Shown here one piece after another: positions 18,176 to 27,511 of a DNA stretch of 64,000 nt. The notes under the pieces are model-generated. The model searched no databases and was not told the DNA's origin. It saw only the letters and a list, made by a program, of their open reading frames with translations. Origin of the DNA: Natrinema saccharevitans (GTDB taxonomy: Archaea; Halobacteriota; Halobacteria; Halobacteriales; Natrialbaceae); assembly GCF_001953745.1 (NCBI RefSeq), contig NZ_LWLN01000001.1, forward strand, positions 806,001 through 870,000, given 5' to 3'. Position 1 is the stretch's first letter, and the number at the start of each line of letters is the position of its first letter. Both the position numbers and the translations under genes were made by a program.

Positions 18176-21130
18176 CTATTCAACCCTCCCCGATGGGTTT
18201 GCCGGCAGCCCGATCTCGTCGAACACGATCTCGAAGAGCTTCCGCTGGACGGTTCGCACGTGCCGGTAAAACGCTGCGGGCGAGATGTCGAGCGTCTCGG
18301 CGATCGATTCGCCGGACTGCGCGCGCGGCGACTCGAAGTAGCCGCCGTAGTACGCGAGCCGGACGACCTCGAGCTGGCGGTCGGTGAGCCGGTCGCGGAG
18401 GCTCGCGTGGAAGTCACGCGGGGTCGTCCGCTCGACGGATCGCTTCGACCGGAGTTCGACCGCGGAGAACACCGTCGAGACGACGTCGGCACCGCCCCGC
18501 GCGTCGACGGTACTTGGGACGTCCACGACGACGCGCGTGTCGTCGGGGGTCGCTTCCACGCCGCGCAGCAGTATCCCGTGGTCCGCGAGTTGCAGTGCGA
18601 GAACCGGTCGCGAGAGATCGAGCAGGACCGCCCCGCCGACGTCCTCGTCGGCGCCGTCCGCGTCGCCCTCGCGGCCGATGACTCGCGCCCCATCGACGGT
18701 GACGAGGTCCGTGGCCGCGGCGGCGACGTCGTCGGGCGACGCGCCCGCGACCGTCACGACGACGGTCGCGCCGTCCTCGCGGTGGCGAACGCCGCCGTCG
18801 AACGACACGGTGCAATCGGTCCGTCGGGCGAGGCGAGTAAAGAGGACCGTCTCGTCGCCCACCGCGAACTCGAGGCGCGTACTCGAGTTCGAGAGGAGCG
18901 CGCGCTTGCGCTCGACGGCGGCGATCGCGGCGGCGATCGTCTCTCCGAGTTCGGCGAGGACGGTCCGGACCATCTCGTCGAACGCGTCGGACCGATCGGC
19001 GTAGACGGTCAGGACGCCGTACGTGAAGTCGTCGTAGGACAGCGGGACGCTCACGACGGACTGGAACTCACAGGCGAGCGCTTCCGACCGCCACGGTTCC
19101 TCGCGGAGCCCGTCGGCGACGTTCGCGACGCCGGTTACCGCCCGGTCGGCCGCGGTCCTGACCCCGGGTTCGGTGCCCTCGGTCAGCGAGAGCGACACGC
19201 TGTCGAGATACGCCCGTCCCTCGGTCGCGCCGCCGTCGGCGCGGACCGCGAGTCGGTCGTCGCCGGCGTCGGCCGCCCCGATCCAGGCGAACGAAAATCG
19301 ATCCGCGGTCGTGAGTCGATCACAGACGGCGCGTTCGATCTCGTCGCGAGTCTCCGCGCCGACCAGCGCCTGATCGAGGTCCCTGATGATCTCGTTGATT
19401 CCGTTCAGACGGGTGAGCTGGCGGTTGCGCCGCTCGAGTTCGCGGTCGCGTTCGCGCAACGTTCGCTCGCGCCCGATGCGATCGAGCGCGGCCTCGGCGG
19501 TCGCGGCCAGCAGGGCCGTCAACTCGCGGGCGACGTCGTCGAAGGCGTCCGGCTCGCTCGAGCCCGCGACGAAGACGCCGTGGTCCCCGAGCGGAACGGA
19601 CGCGACGCTTCGCAGTTCCGTGCCCGGGTTCGAGAGCAACGGCGACTCGTGGACGTCCGCGAAGAACCGGCTCTCGCCGTCGACGAAGACGCGACCGGGA
19701 ACGCTGTCGTCCGTCGCCCGGTGGTCCCGGACCGGCCCGTGTAACCGCTCCATGGCCGGCGAGGACGCGGCCGGCCGCAGGACGTTCTCGTCCGTGTCGA
19801 ACAGGTACGCGGCGGTGGCCTCGAGATCGAGGACGTCCGCCGCGTCGTCGACGACGATATCGGCGATCTCGCGGTCCGTCTCGGCGTACAGCAGCTTGCG
19901 GGTGGTTCGGTGCAGCGCCGTCAGCGCCTCCTCGCGGCGTTTCCGCGTCGTCACGTCGCGGCAACTGTAGAGTGTCGTCCCGCCCTGAATCGAGACTTCG
20001 CGAACGTTGACCAGCAGCGTGTGTTCCCGGCCCGCCCTGTCGGTGGCGGTACACTCGATGTTGGTCAGGACGCCGGCCGCCTCGAGTTCGTCGCGGTCGA
20101 AGAGGTCCGGTCCGAGCAGTTCGTCGATGGTCCCCATCTCGTGGATCTCGTCGTCGGAGTAGCCGAAGACGAAGTGAACGTTCGGACAGACGTAGGTGAA
20201 CGCCCCGTCGTCGTCGGTGATGAGGACCGTGTCGGTCATGTTGTTGAGCGTCACGCGATGTAACTGCTCGGATTCGCGTAACTCCCGCTCGAGGCGGGCG
20301 CGCTCGGTGACGTCGTCCGCCCGTGCGAACAGCGAGACGACGGTCCCGGACTCGTCACGGATCGGGTGGACGGTCACGTCGAACGTTCGCTCCCGGTCGG
20401 GATCGGCCCTCTCTCCCGCCGCGTCGCTCCCGTCTCGAGCGGTCGTACCGTCGGCGCGGACACACGTCAGCTCTCGGTGTGTGATCTCCCCGCTCGCGGC
20501 CGCGTCGATCGCGTCCCGGAGGACCGCTTCCCCGTCGACGGCCGACTCCCACCACGGGAGTTCCGCGAAGGGGCGGCCGCGGACGTCGGTCGCGGTCGCG
20601 TCGATCGCCCCGAGCGCGGGCTCGTTGGCCCGCCGCACGGTCCCGTCCGGCGCGAGCAGCCAGCCGTACGTCTCCGGATCGTCGAAGACGGCGTCGAACG
20701 CTCGAGCGCGGTCCCGCCGCCACCGGCGATCGGCGGCGGCCGACAGCGCCCGTTCGATCGCCGGTCGGAGGCCCTCGTCCGGTCCGTCGGCGGAGCCGTC
20801 GAGGGGGACGTACGCCGAGACGTCCGCGGCGATCGCCGCGCTCGCGACCGACTCGTCGCCGTCGACCGGCGCGAGGACGACCGGCAGGTCGGGCGCGCGC
20901 TCCCTGACCGCCTCGAGGAGGGCGAGGCCGCTCCGATCCGGGAGCGACTGGACGGTCAAAAGACAGTCGACGGGTGTCGTTTCGAGGCGCTCGAGCGCCG
21001 CCGCGGCGGTCGACACCGCGGTCGCGTCGAGCGCGCCGTCGTCGAGGACGCTCGCCAGCGGCTCGGGTCTCGTTTCGGTGGGCGCGACGACGAGGAGCCG
21101 AGCGCCGTCGAGCGGCCGTTCGGAAGCCAT
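18176..21130 (-). CDS. HTH-10 (bat-like) multi-domain regulator
   Basis: A 984-residue haloarchaeal regulator. Order: a receiver-like domain (1-125), a PAS region (about 150-270), a second PAS (TDTVLITDDDGAFTYVCPNV), a GAF domain (about 410-560), a coiled segment, a second GAF (about 595-750), the bat-type domain, and the C-terminal HTH_10 (LTDRQLEVVRLAYYGGYFES... ETLDISPAAFYRHVRTVQRK). The receiver lacks the usual acidic pair (LLVVAPTET) and the phospho-Asp position reads TVQ in DCLLTVQSLPD, so it is probably a pseudo-receiver. Light, redox or gas sensing by the PAS/GAF parts is inference. Confidence 0.92.
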   Translation of the reverse strand: MASERPLDGARLLVVAPTETRPEPLASVLDDGALDATAVSTAAAALERLETTPVDCLLTVQSLPDRSGLALLEAVRERAPDLPVVLAPVDGDESVASAAIAADVSAYVPLDGSADGPDEGLRPAIERALSAAADRRWRRDRARAFDAVFDDPETYGWLLAPDGTVRRANEPALGAIDATATDVRGRPFAELPWWESAVDGEAVLRDAIDAAASGEITHRELTCVRADGTTARDGSDAAGERADPDRERTFDVTVHPIRDESGTVVSLFARADDVTERARLERELRESEQLHRVTLNNMTDTVLITDDDGAFTYVCPNVHFVFGYSDDEIHEMGTIDELLGPDLFDRDELEAAGVLTNIECTATDRAGREHTLLVNVREVSIQGGTTLYSCRDVTTRKRREEALTALHRTTRKLLYAETDREIADIVVDDAADVLDLEATAAYLFDTDENVLRPAASSPAMERLHGPVRDHRATDDSVPGRVFVDGESRFFADVHESPLLSNPGTELRSVASVPLGDHGVFVAGSSEPDAFDDVARELTALLAATAEAALDRIGRERTLRERDRELERRNRQLTRLNGINEIIRDLDQALVGAETRDEIERAVCDRLTTADRFSFAWIGAADAGDDRLAVRADGGATEGRAYLDSVSLSLTEGTEPGVRTAADRAVTGVANVADGLREEPWRSEALACEFQSVVSVPLSYDDFTYGVLTVYADRSDAFDEMVRTVLAELGETIAAAIAAVERKRALLSNSSTRLEFAVGDETVLFTRLARRTDCTVSFDGGVRHREDGATVVVTVAGASPDDVAAAATDLVTVDGARVIGREGDADGADEDVGGAVLLDLSRPVLALQLADHGILLRGVEATPDDTRVVVDVPSTVDARGGADVVSTVFSAVELRSKRSVERTTPRDFHASLRDRLTDRQLEVVRLAYYGGYFESPRAQSGESIAETLDISPAAFYRHVRTVQRKLFEIVFDEIGLPANPSGRVE

Positions 21131-21322
21131 CGTTCCCGTTACGACCTCCGGCCGATAGAACCCATCGTTCCGGTCGCACTCGCCGGGACCGGCACGCCGT
21201 CACGGATCGAATCCGTTCGGACGACGTCCGTGTCGCCGTCACCGTCGACGATCTATGCGGCGCTTCGCGAGATCGACGGCGGTCGCTGACGGAGCCCTCG
21301 ACGGCGGAAAATCCCGAGCGGT

Positions 21323-21496
21323 CTACCGGTGGTCTTCGACGGTGACGGCCGCCGATTCGGCCATCGCGACCCACGCGTCGTCTCGAGCGATGTCGGCGAT
21401 CACGAGGTGCGGCTGACCGTCGATCTCGTCGACCGCGGCGACGACGTCGCTCGCCCTGTCCGCCTCTCGTCCGACCGGTGTCGCTTCGGGCGTCAT
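21323..21496 (-). CDS. 57-residue conserved-type small protein
   Basis: A small acidic protein: MTPEATPVGREADRASDVVA, then VDEIDGQPHLVIADIARDDA and WVAMAESAAVTVEDHR. The pattern (short disordered start, two strands around VIADI, a Trp-Val-Ala segment) resembles a haloarchaeal small-protein family of unknown function (DUF7556-like, from memory). A TATA-like CATACTGTATG (minus strand, near 21512-21522) has leaderless spacing. It lies divergently 192 bases from the large HTH-10 gene. It is below usual length cut-offs. Confidence 0.65.
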   Translation of the reverse strand: MTPEATPVGREADRASDVVAAVDEIDGQPHLVIADIARDDAWVAMAESAAVTVEDHR

Positions 21497-21636
21497 GGTC
21501 GGTCCTTTCGCTACATACAGTATGAATGTTCCGGAAGAAGCTCGATAGGTGGTTGAGTACTGGATATAATGTGCCGATTTCGTTTAGATACCGATCTCAG
21601 TTGCTACTCGAGTTGAACCTCGGAACTCGGTGGTCG

Positions 21637-21843
21637 CTACCGGTCGGGCGCGATCGACCGGACGTGCCCGACGATACCGCTTTTCAGTTTCACGTGCGGG
21701 CCGTCCGGATCGTCGCCGTAGATCGTCCCGACTTCGCCGACGATCGGTTTCGTGTCCTCGGACTGCGGGTCCGCGTCGTCCTGGACGATCTCGACGGTCA
21801 TCCCCTGCCGTAGTTCCTCGGCCGTCGGTCGTTCACCCGACAT
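21637..21843 (-). CDS. YwbE-like (DUF2196) protein
   Basis: A 68-residue protein beginning MSGERPTAEELRQGMTVEIV. The GMTVEIVQDD, GEVGTIYGDDPDGPHVKLKS and GIVGHVRSIAPDR segments match the small YwbE family, predicted to form a KOW/SH3-like barrel of unknown function. The ATG at 21843 is chosen because the family starts just before the MTVEIV strand; codons further upstream belong to the MsrB shadow frame. It lies 53 bases downstream of msrB on the same strand, so the two may be co-transcribed. Confidence 0.75.
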   Translation of the reverse strand: MSGERPTAEELRQGMTVEIVQDDADPQSEDTKPIVGEVGTIYGDDPDGPHVKLKSGIVGHVRSIAPDR

Positions 21844-21896
21844 GGGCGGTGATGGGGCAGGGGTTTCGAAAACCGTGCTGCCTGCAGTCGCTACCG

Positions 21897-22298
21897 TCAC
21901 TCGTCGTCGAACTCGAGCGCGACGGAGTTGATGCAGTATCGCTTCCCGGTCGGTTCGGGACCGTCGTCGAAGACGTGACCCAGGTGGCCGCCGCAGTTCG
22001 CACACAGCACTTCCGTCCGTCGCATCCCGTGACTCGTATCGAGGCGGGTTTCGACCCGGTCGCTGTCGGTGTCGTAGAAGCTGGGCCAGCCGCAGCCGGA
22101 CTCGAACTTCGTCTCGGAGTCGAACAGTTCGGCACCGCAGCCGGCACAGGCGTAGGTGCCGTCCTCCTTGTGGTCGACGTACTCGCCGCTGAACGCCGGC
22201 TCGGTTCCCGCTTCTCGGAGGATCCGGTACTCCTCGTCGGTCAGCCGCTCGCGCCACTCCTCGTCGGCCGACGGGGTGTCCGCTGGTTCGTTGCTCAT
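21897..22298 (-). CDS. msrB: Peptide-methionine (R)-S-oxide reductase
   Basis: A 133-residue MsrB. It has both zinc-binding pairs (CAGCG and CANCG), the substrate segment [11 protein letters not shown], and the resolving and catalytic end [20 protein letters not shown] ... [11 protein letters not shown] with the catalytic Cys in RYCINS. It reduces the R isomer of methionine sulfoxide in oxidised proteins. The ATG at 22298 gives a short acidic N-terminus before [20 protein letters not shown], the usual family start. Neighbours are small zinc and YwbE-like proteins. Confidence 0.93.
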   Translation of the reverse strand: MSNEPADTPSADEEWRERLTDEEYRILREAGTEPAFSGEYVDHKEDGTYACAGCGAELFDSETKFESGCGWPSFYDTDSDRVETRLDTSHGMRRTEVLCANCGGHLGHVFDDGPEPTGKRYCINSVALEFDDE

Positions 22299-22368
22299 AC
22301 CGACAGTAGGGGCGAGCCGTTGAAGAGTCTGTTCGTAGTCACGGCCCACTCTGGGAGGACCGGCCCTC

Positions 22369-22530
22369 TCAGCGGGTGGTGATGACGTCCGTACTCTCAC
22401 AGTCCGGACACTGGGTCATTCGGCCCAGTTTCGGGACGTCGATCCGCCGCCAGTCGTCGTCCCCGCCGGGCGCTTCGAAGCCGCAATTGCGACACCGTGA
22501 CTGTCCGCGCGTCGCCTGATCCTGTGCCAT
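22369..22530 (-). CDS. Small zinc-ribbon protein
   Basis: A 53-residue protein from the ATG at 22530: [20 protein letters not shown] with a second knuckle in [16 protein letters not shown]. The CRNCG and CPDC pair should bind one zinc. A TATA-like stretch (TATGTATGA on the minus strand, 22552-22560) is about 26 bases upstream, supporting a leaderless start at 22530 rather than 22563. Many such small zinc proteins exist in haloarchaea and some affect regulation or biofilm growth; this one is uncharacterised. Confidence 0.7.
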   Translation of the reverse strand: MAQDQATRGQSRCRNCGFEAPGGDDDWRRIDVPKLGRMTQCPDCESTDVITTR

Positions 22531-22560
22531 AGGCTGATCTATGCGATGATCATACATAGG

Positions 22561-23004
22561 CATTTGTTCACATTTGGAGATCTCTCACCGGTTCCGACGG
22601 GTCGAGCGGCCGATCGGGACGATCGGCCGCGACCGCGTCTGACAGGGTTGAGCGCGGACGGCGCGACCCGTGGGCCGGCGAACGAACGCCGATCGCGACC
22701 GCGAGTCGCGCTGACGAGTTCGGAGATCGGCTCGACGGATCGGCCACCGTCCTCGAGCGCCCGTCGACGAGCGAGCCGTGTCCGGCAAAACGCCCGATCT
22801 AGCGCTCGAATCGTCGGTTCGGCGGCCCGGGACGCCGGATCTCCGTGGGGTTCGTCCACGAACGGCGATAAAAGCGTTATCGAACCTATCAAAAACCAAT
22901 TAAATAGATCGAACCCGTAAATTTCGTCGGACGGCCGTCCCATTCAGGGTGGGAAATACGGGTCGGTAAGCGTCGGTACATCGCTGATTATGATCGGATG
23001 ATAA
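22561..23004. other. Non-coding stretch with AT-rich core
   Basis: About 440 bases without a convincing gene. An AT-rich core at 22868-22920 (GATAAAAGC, CCAATTAAATAG) could be a promoter for the remnant that follows, but the reading frame there lacks a start codon. No repeat or RNA structure was recognised. Confidence 0.4.
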
Positions 23005-23226
23005 CTGCTTTACGACGCCGAGGCGACGGCACCGGCGGAGTACCGGAGCGACATCATCGAGTTGTCCTGTTACACCAGCGCGTTGCACGAGGGAGCGAAG
23101 TACTACGAGCGGGGCTCCCGAGCGCTCGAGGACGGTGATAGTCGACAAGCCAACGAGTACTTCCAGCAGAGTCAGCAGGAACTGAACCGCTGTGAAAGCA
23201 GCGATCGGTCCCTATCGCTTCGCTGA
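23005..23226 (+). pseudogene. 5'-truncated remnant of a helical protein gene
   Basis: The frame after a TAA at 23002-23004 reads LLYDAEATAPAEYRSDIIEL, then SALHEGAKYYERGSRALEDG and NEYFQQSQQELNRCESSDRS to a TGA at 23224. The heptad-like helical pattern and acidic composition look like genuine halophilic coding sequence, but no ATG, GTG or TTG precedes the conserved part. It resembles the C-terminal helical region of small secreted or lipoprotein-type haloarchaeal proteins. I read it as a gene fragment left after loss of the 5' part. Confidence 0.5.
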
Positions 23227-23369
23227 CGTCGTCCGCGTTCCGTCGATCGGCCGCGACGCTCGGAAACCGACCGATGGGGTACGGAGCGGCGAGTCCGCGG
23301 GTCCGAGCGCCTCGATATAGCACGTGCCGTCCAATCGTGTTAAGGGGGCTAATCCCCTACGTCGGACCG

Positions 23370-24971
23370 ATGGGCACTCGGAACGAACTCGCTGCGTCGG
23401 CGCTCGAGGACCTTCCGATCACCGTCGCACTCATCGACGAGGACGGAGAGATTCTGTTGACCAATCGTTCGTGGCGCGAGTTCGGTCCCGCGGACGGCCC
23501 CGCGGACCACGTCGGCGTCGACTACCTCGCGAACGCCGCGACGGCCGATGACGAACACGCCCGGCGGGCGGTCGCGGGGATCGAGGCCGTCCTCGCGGGC
23601 GACCGGGACGCGTTTTCGATGGAGTACCCGTGTCACTCGCCCGACCAGAAGCGCTGGTTCCTGATGCGCGTCACCCGGTTTTCACACGGGGGCCGGCGAC
23701 TGGCCTCGCTGGTCCACCTCGAGATCACCGATCGGAAACTGGCCGAGATCGCCGCCGAGGAGAACGCCGAGCAGGTACGCGCGAAACGGGAAGACATCGA
23801 ACACGTCCTCGAGCGAGTCGACGGACTGGTCAGCGAGATCACCGACGCGGCGGTCGGCGCGGAGACCCGGGCGGCCCTCGAGCGCGACGTCTGTACGCGA
23901 CTGACCGACACCGATCCGTACGTCCTCGCATGGACCGGCCGGGTCGACGTCACGAGACGGCGGCTCTCGCCTCGCGAGTGGGCCAGTCGTGACGACGTCC
24001 CGCTCGAGGACGACGAACTCGTCCTCGAGAGCGACGAGTCCCACCCCGCGGTCCGGACGTTCGTCGACCGGGAGCCGCAGGTGATCGACGATATCGACGC
24101 GTTCGACGACGCCGACCGCTGGTGGCCCGTGGGGGCCAGCGAGCGGTTCCGGTCGGTCGCCGCGTTGCCGCTGGCCTACGGCGACGTGACCTACGGCGTC
24201 CTCGTGGTGTTCGCCGACGAACCCGGCGTCTTCGACGAGCGGGAATCGCTGGTTCTCGAGTCGCTCGCCGGGACGGTCGCGACCGCGATGAACGCCCTCG
24301 AGGCCAGACGGATGCTCACGAGCGAGGCCGTCGTCTCGATCGAGGTCGCCGTCGAGGACCCGTCGCTGTTCGTCACGTCGCTGTCCGAGCGCCTCGACGC
24401 GACGATCAGCTACCGCGGGTTGACCTACGACGCCGACGAGACGCCGCGGTTGATCCTCCACGCCGATCGCGAGTTCGACGAGGAGACGACCCTCCTACCG
24501 GACGCGGACGCCCGTGACCTCTCGGTCCTCTCGGAGAACGACGGCGGGATCCTCCTCGAGGTCACAGCCGGGGACGGGCCGGTGACGGCGCTGAACGAAC
24601 ACGGTGCGGTGGTTCAGGGACTGTCGGTCAGCGACGGCGTCGCCGACCTCGCCGTCGAGTTGCCCGACAGCCGGTCCGCTCGCTCCGCGTACGACCTCCT
24701 CGAGCGTCGGTACGACCGGGTCGAACTGATCAGCTACCACGAACGGGAAGAGCCGAGCCAACGGCCACACGACGTCTCGGCGCGGCTCGAGTCGTCGCTG
24801 ACCGACCGACAGTTGCTGGCGTTGCGAAAGGCCTACCACGCGAATTACTTCGAGTGGCCTCGCGACATCTCCGGCGAGGAACTGGCCGACTCGATGGACA
24901 TCTCCCGGTCGACGTTCCACCAGCACCTCCGGACCGCCCAGCGGAAGGTCCTCGAGGAACTGTTCGACTGA
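23370..24971 (+). CDS. HTH-10 (bat-like) regulator next to crtB
   Basis: A 533-residue regulator: PAS domain (LPITVALIDEDGEILLTNRS) in the first 115 residues, coiled linker, GAF domain (about 150-315; FRSVAALPLAYGDVTYGVLV), bat-type domain (about 325-460) and C-terminal HTH_10 (SLTDRQLLALRKAYHANYFE ... MDISRSTFHQHLRTAQRKVL). The ATG at 23370 is 29 bases after a TATA-like GTTAAG at 23338-23343. In Halobacterium the related Bat protein controls bop, brp and crtB1, so this gene, which lies immediately upstream of crtB, is a candidate regulator of carotenoid synthesis (inference). Confidence 0.92.
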   Translation: MGTRNELAASALEDLPITVALIDEDGEILLTNRSWREFGPADGPADHVGVDYLANAATADDEHARRAVAGIEAVLAGDRDAFSMEYPCHSPDQKRWFLMRVTRFSHGGRRLASLVHLEITDRKLAEIAAEENAEQVRAKREDIEHVLERVDGLVSEITDAAVGAETRAALERDVCTRLTDTDPYVLAWTGRVDVTRRRLSPREWASRDDVPLEDDELVLESDESHPAVRTFVDREPQVIDDIDAFDDADRWWPVGASERFRSVAALPLAYGDVTYGVLVVFADEPGVFDERESLVLESLAGTVATAMNALEARRMLTSEAVVSIEVAVEDPSLFVTSLSERLDATISYRGLTYDADETPRLILHADREFDEETTLLPDADARDLSVLSENDGGILLEVTAGDGPVTALNEHGAVVQGLSVSDGVADLAVELPDSRSARSAYDLLERRYDRVELISYHEREEPSQRPHDVSARLESSLTDRQLLALRKAYHANYFEWPRDISGEELADSMDISRSTFHQHLRTAQRKVLEELFD

Positions 24972-25125
24972 GACGGATCGGTGTCTCGAGGTCCCGGTGC
25001 GACCGTCTCCGTCCCGCAGTCACACCGGAGCCGACTCGGGGCGATCCGACCCGTCGATCGATTGGACTGTGCCGGGAGCGAGACCGTCGTCCGACAACGA
25101 TTCTGAACATAGTGAGGGTATGCTA

Positions 25126-25134
25126 CTTTATACT
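25126..25134 (+). promoter_or_regulatory. crtB TATA-like box
   Basis: CTTTATACT lies about 59 bases before the crtB ATG, predicting a 5' leader near 30 bases, unlike the leaderless neighbours. A leader leaves room for post-transcriptional control. Confidence 0.45.
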
Positions 25135-25188
25135 CTCCTGTCGTACCGTATACATCCGTTCGCCGGCGGGTAGGGTCAGCAACAGAGA

Positions 25189-26139
25189 ATGCAACAGGAA
25201 CACATCGACGCAGGCAAGGCGATACAGAAGCGGACCGGGAAGACGTTCTATCTCGCGACGCGGTTTCTCCCCGAGCGAGTGCGACACGCCACGCACGTCC
25301 TCTACGCGTTCTTTCGAATCGCCGACGAGGTCGTCGACGACGCCGCGGGCGTCGACCCGGCCCAACAGCGCGCACGACTCGAGGACCTCCGGGCACAGGC
25401 ACTGGGAGAACGGGACTCCGGCGATCCGGTCCTCGAGGCGTTCGTCGAGCTTCGGGAGCGATACGACATCAGCGACCGCGAGGTCGACGTCTTCATCGAC
25501 GCGATGGCGACGGACATCGACACCCACCGGTACGAGACCTACGCGGAACTGGAGTCGTACATGCGCGGGTCGGCGGCGGCGGTCGGCGTGATGATGACCG
25601 CCATTATGGAGCCCGAGGCCGAGGAGACGGCGATTCCTCACGCGGTGAAACTCGGTGAGGCGTTCCAAATGACGAACTTCCTGCGGGACGTTCGGGAAGA
25701 CGTCGTCGAACGGGATCGGATCTACATCCCACAGGAGACGCTCCGGGAACACGGCGTCGATCCGGCCCAGATCGAACGCCTCGAACACTCCGAGTCGTTC
25801 GCGGCGGCGATGGCGGCCGAACTCAAGCGAACCGAGGAACTCTATCGCGAGGGGGTCGCCGGCATCCGGTATCTCCCCGAGGACTGTCAGCTACCCGTGT
25901 TGCTGGCGGCGGTCCTCTATGCGGAACACCACTCGCTCATCCGGGCCCAGGAGTACGACGTCCTCTCCGCAGAGCCGTCGCTGTCGACGACCCGGAAGCT
26001 GTGGTGTCTCGCGAAGACGCGCTGGCACTGGCACTGGAACCGGGATCCGGAAGCGGTGTTCCAGCGAGTGTCGGCGGTGCCGGCCGGCGAGCCCAGCCGT
26101 CACGGACCCGAACACGGCGACGGCGTCCCGACGCGGTAG
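25189..26139 (+). CDS. crtB: Phytoene synthase
   Basis: A 316-residue squalene/phytoene synthase that condenses two geranylgeranyl diphosphates into phytoene, the first committed step to bacterioruberin. Motifs: TFYLATRFLPERVRHATHVL, first Asp-rich motif in ADEVVDDAAG, YMRGSAAAVGVMM, and second Asp-rich motif in LGEAFQMTNFLRDVREDV with RIYIPQETL. Full length for the family. It is preceded by an HTH-10 regulator on the same strand and followed, after small genes, by the opposite-strand crtD-lyeJ-cruF operon. Confidence 0.95.
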   Translation: MQQEHIDAGKAIQKRTGKTFYLATRFLPERVRHATHVLYAFFRIADEVVDDAAGVDPAQQRARLEDLRAQALGERDSGDPVLEAFVELRERYDISDREVDVFIDAMATDIDTHRYETYAELESYMRGSAAAVGVMMTAIMEPEAEETAIPHAVKLGEAFQMTNFLRDVREDVVERDRIYIPQETLREHGVDPAQIERLEHSESFAAAMAAELKRTEELYREGVAGIRYLPEDCQLPVLLAAVLYAEHHSLIRAQEYDVLSAEPSLSTTRKLWCLAKTRWHWHWNRDPEAVFQRVSAVPAGEPSRHGPEHGDGVPTR

Positions 26140-26201
26140 TCTTTCAACCCCCTCGATATGGTGGCTACTCTTTCGTTGTGATCGGTCCCGTACCCGACGG
26201 T

Positions 26202-26354
26202 ATGTCAACGGACACGGGGTCCGACATCACCGGCAACGACAGACGCATGGCCCGGACGACGGCGATCGGTCTCGGCGTCTGGCTCGCGATTACCGTCGCC
26301 GCGGTAGTGCTGTTGCTCCTGCTGGGCGACGCCATCTCGAGCCTGTTCGTCTGA
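26202..26354 (+). CDS. 50-residue single-helix membrane protein
   Basis: From the ATG at 26202: MSTDTGSDITGNDRRMARTT, then one strongly hydrophobic helix (IGLGVWLAITVAAVVLLLLL) and a short tail GDAISSLFV. The charged start and single C-terminal helix give a tail-anchored topology. Its stop is directly adjacent to the convergent zinc-finger gene at 26355. It is too short for routine gene calling, but composition and sharp hydrophobic boundary support coding. Function unknown. Confidence 0.6.
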   Translation: MSTDTGSDITGNDRRMARTTAIGLGVWLAITVAAVVLLLLLGDAISSLFV

Positions 26355-26516
26355 TCACTCCGAGACGTCGTCGGTCGTCAGCGCCGCCGTCTCGGCGACG
26401 ATGAACTTCGCCAGCTTGCGCTTTTCGTGTTCGTCGACCAGGTGGTCCTCGAGTTGCCGATCGGTCCCGGGCGGCTCGCGACAGACGGGACACTCGAGGG
26501 GTTCTTTGGTCGCCAT
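26355..26516 (-). CDS. Small C2H2-like zinc-finger protein
   Basis: A 53-residue protein: MATKEPLECPVCREPPGTDR then QLEDHLVDEHEKRKLAKFIV. CPVC plus the two His residues in HLVDEH make a C2H2-type zinc finger. The helical tail ends AETAALTTDDVSE. It may bind nucleic acid or protein; role unknown. It abuts the convergent 50-residue membrane protein gene with no gap, and lies downstream of the carotenoid operon on the same strand. Confidence 0.7.
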   Translation of the reverse strand: MATKEPLECPVCREPPGTDRQLEDHLVDEHEKRKLAKFIVAETAALTTDDVSE

Positions 26517-26611
26517 ACGGTGGCCACGGGGGCCACGAGCAAAAGCGGGGGGCCGGCATACTCGGCCGCGTTCGACGCGGGCCGGAACCCGCGGTCGCGT
26601 TCGCGGGACCG

Positions 26612-27511
26612 TCACGTTCCCCGGAACATCCCGAGGTCGTAGCGGTCGGTCCGGAGCAGGCCGAGACAGAACGCGCCGGCCACCCCGGTTGCGAGCCAGT
26701 TTCCGTAGAGGAGGTTGATCGATCCCCACAGGAGGACGAAACTCACCAGGTCGTCCAGCGCGAACTCGCAGGCTCGGACGCGTTCGACGAGCGCTCGTCG
26801 GTCGAAGGCGATTTCCACGAGGACGACGGCGACCGTCCCCGAGAGGAGCCAGCCCCGGTAGTTCGAGAGGGGGACGCCGTAGTAGCCGCCGGGCGGGACG
26901 TACGACCAGAAGCCGATGGCGACGGCCGCCGGATCGAGGACCAGATCGACCGCCACCACGGCGGCGATCGCGCCGAGCAGTCGGGGAACGAGCCGAGCCC
27001 CACGGTCGCCCAGCGCCAGCAGCGTCAGCAGGTACGCGTTCAACACCAGCGGGACGAAAAACAGCGGCAGGGCAAGCGGCACCTCGCCGCCGAGCATCGG
27101 TCCGAGGCTGATCCCGTACTCGAAGGCTCCGTAGGGCCAGTCAGTCCGAACGCCCAGCAGTTCGATCCCGTAAGTGTAGGCGACCAGAATCGACAGCGGC
27201 AAGGCCGCCCGTCGGTCGATCTGCGGTAACAGGGCGACGACCAGCGGCGACCGCATCACCAGCGTCCCGAACAGGATCAGGAACGGGTTGTACGACAGCG
27301 CCGGCGGGAGCAGTTCCTCGGCGCTGGCGACCAGCGTCACCGCGCCGACGACCGGGAAGACGACCGCGATGGTAAACCGGTTCTCTCGGATCAGCGCCTC
27401 GAGGCGGCGCTGGACGGTCCCCCGGATCGAATCGTCGAAGGCCGCGTCGCCGGGACGCGGACTCGAGGCGTCGGCCTCTGACCCCGGCGCGGTCGGCTCG
27501 CTGCTATCCAT
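26612..27511 (-). CDS. cruF: Bisanhydrobacterioruberin hydratase CruF
   Basis: A 299-residue polytopic membrane protein of the carotenoid biosynthesis (CruF/DUF422) family. After an acidic N-terminus it has about seven hydrophobic segments; PLPLSILVAYTYGIELLGVR-type and TDWPYGAFEYGISLGPMLGG segments plus FWSYVPPGGYYGVPLSNYRG are characteristic. It hydrates the ends of bisanhydrobacterioruberin to give bacterioruberin, the C50 membrane pigment. It overlaps the 3' end of lyeJ by eight bases and is the last gene of crtD-lyeJ-cruF, the same three genes described in Haloarcula japonica. Confidence 0.9.
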   Translation of the reverse strand: MDSSEPTAPGSEADASSPRPGDAAFDDSIRGTVQRRLEALIRENRFTIAVVFPVVGAVTLVASAEELLPPALSYNPFLILFGTLVMRSPLVVALLPQIDRRAALPLSILVAYTYGIELLGVRTDWPYGAFEYGISLGPMLGGEVPLALPLFFVPLVLNAYLLTLLALGDRGARLVPRLLGAIAAVVAVDLVLDPAAVAIGFWSYVPPGGYYGVPLSNYRGWLLSGTVAVVLVEIAFDRRALVERVRACEFALDDLVSFVLLWGSINLLYGNWLATGVAGAFCLGLLRTDRYDLGMFRGT

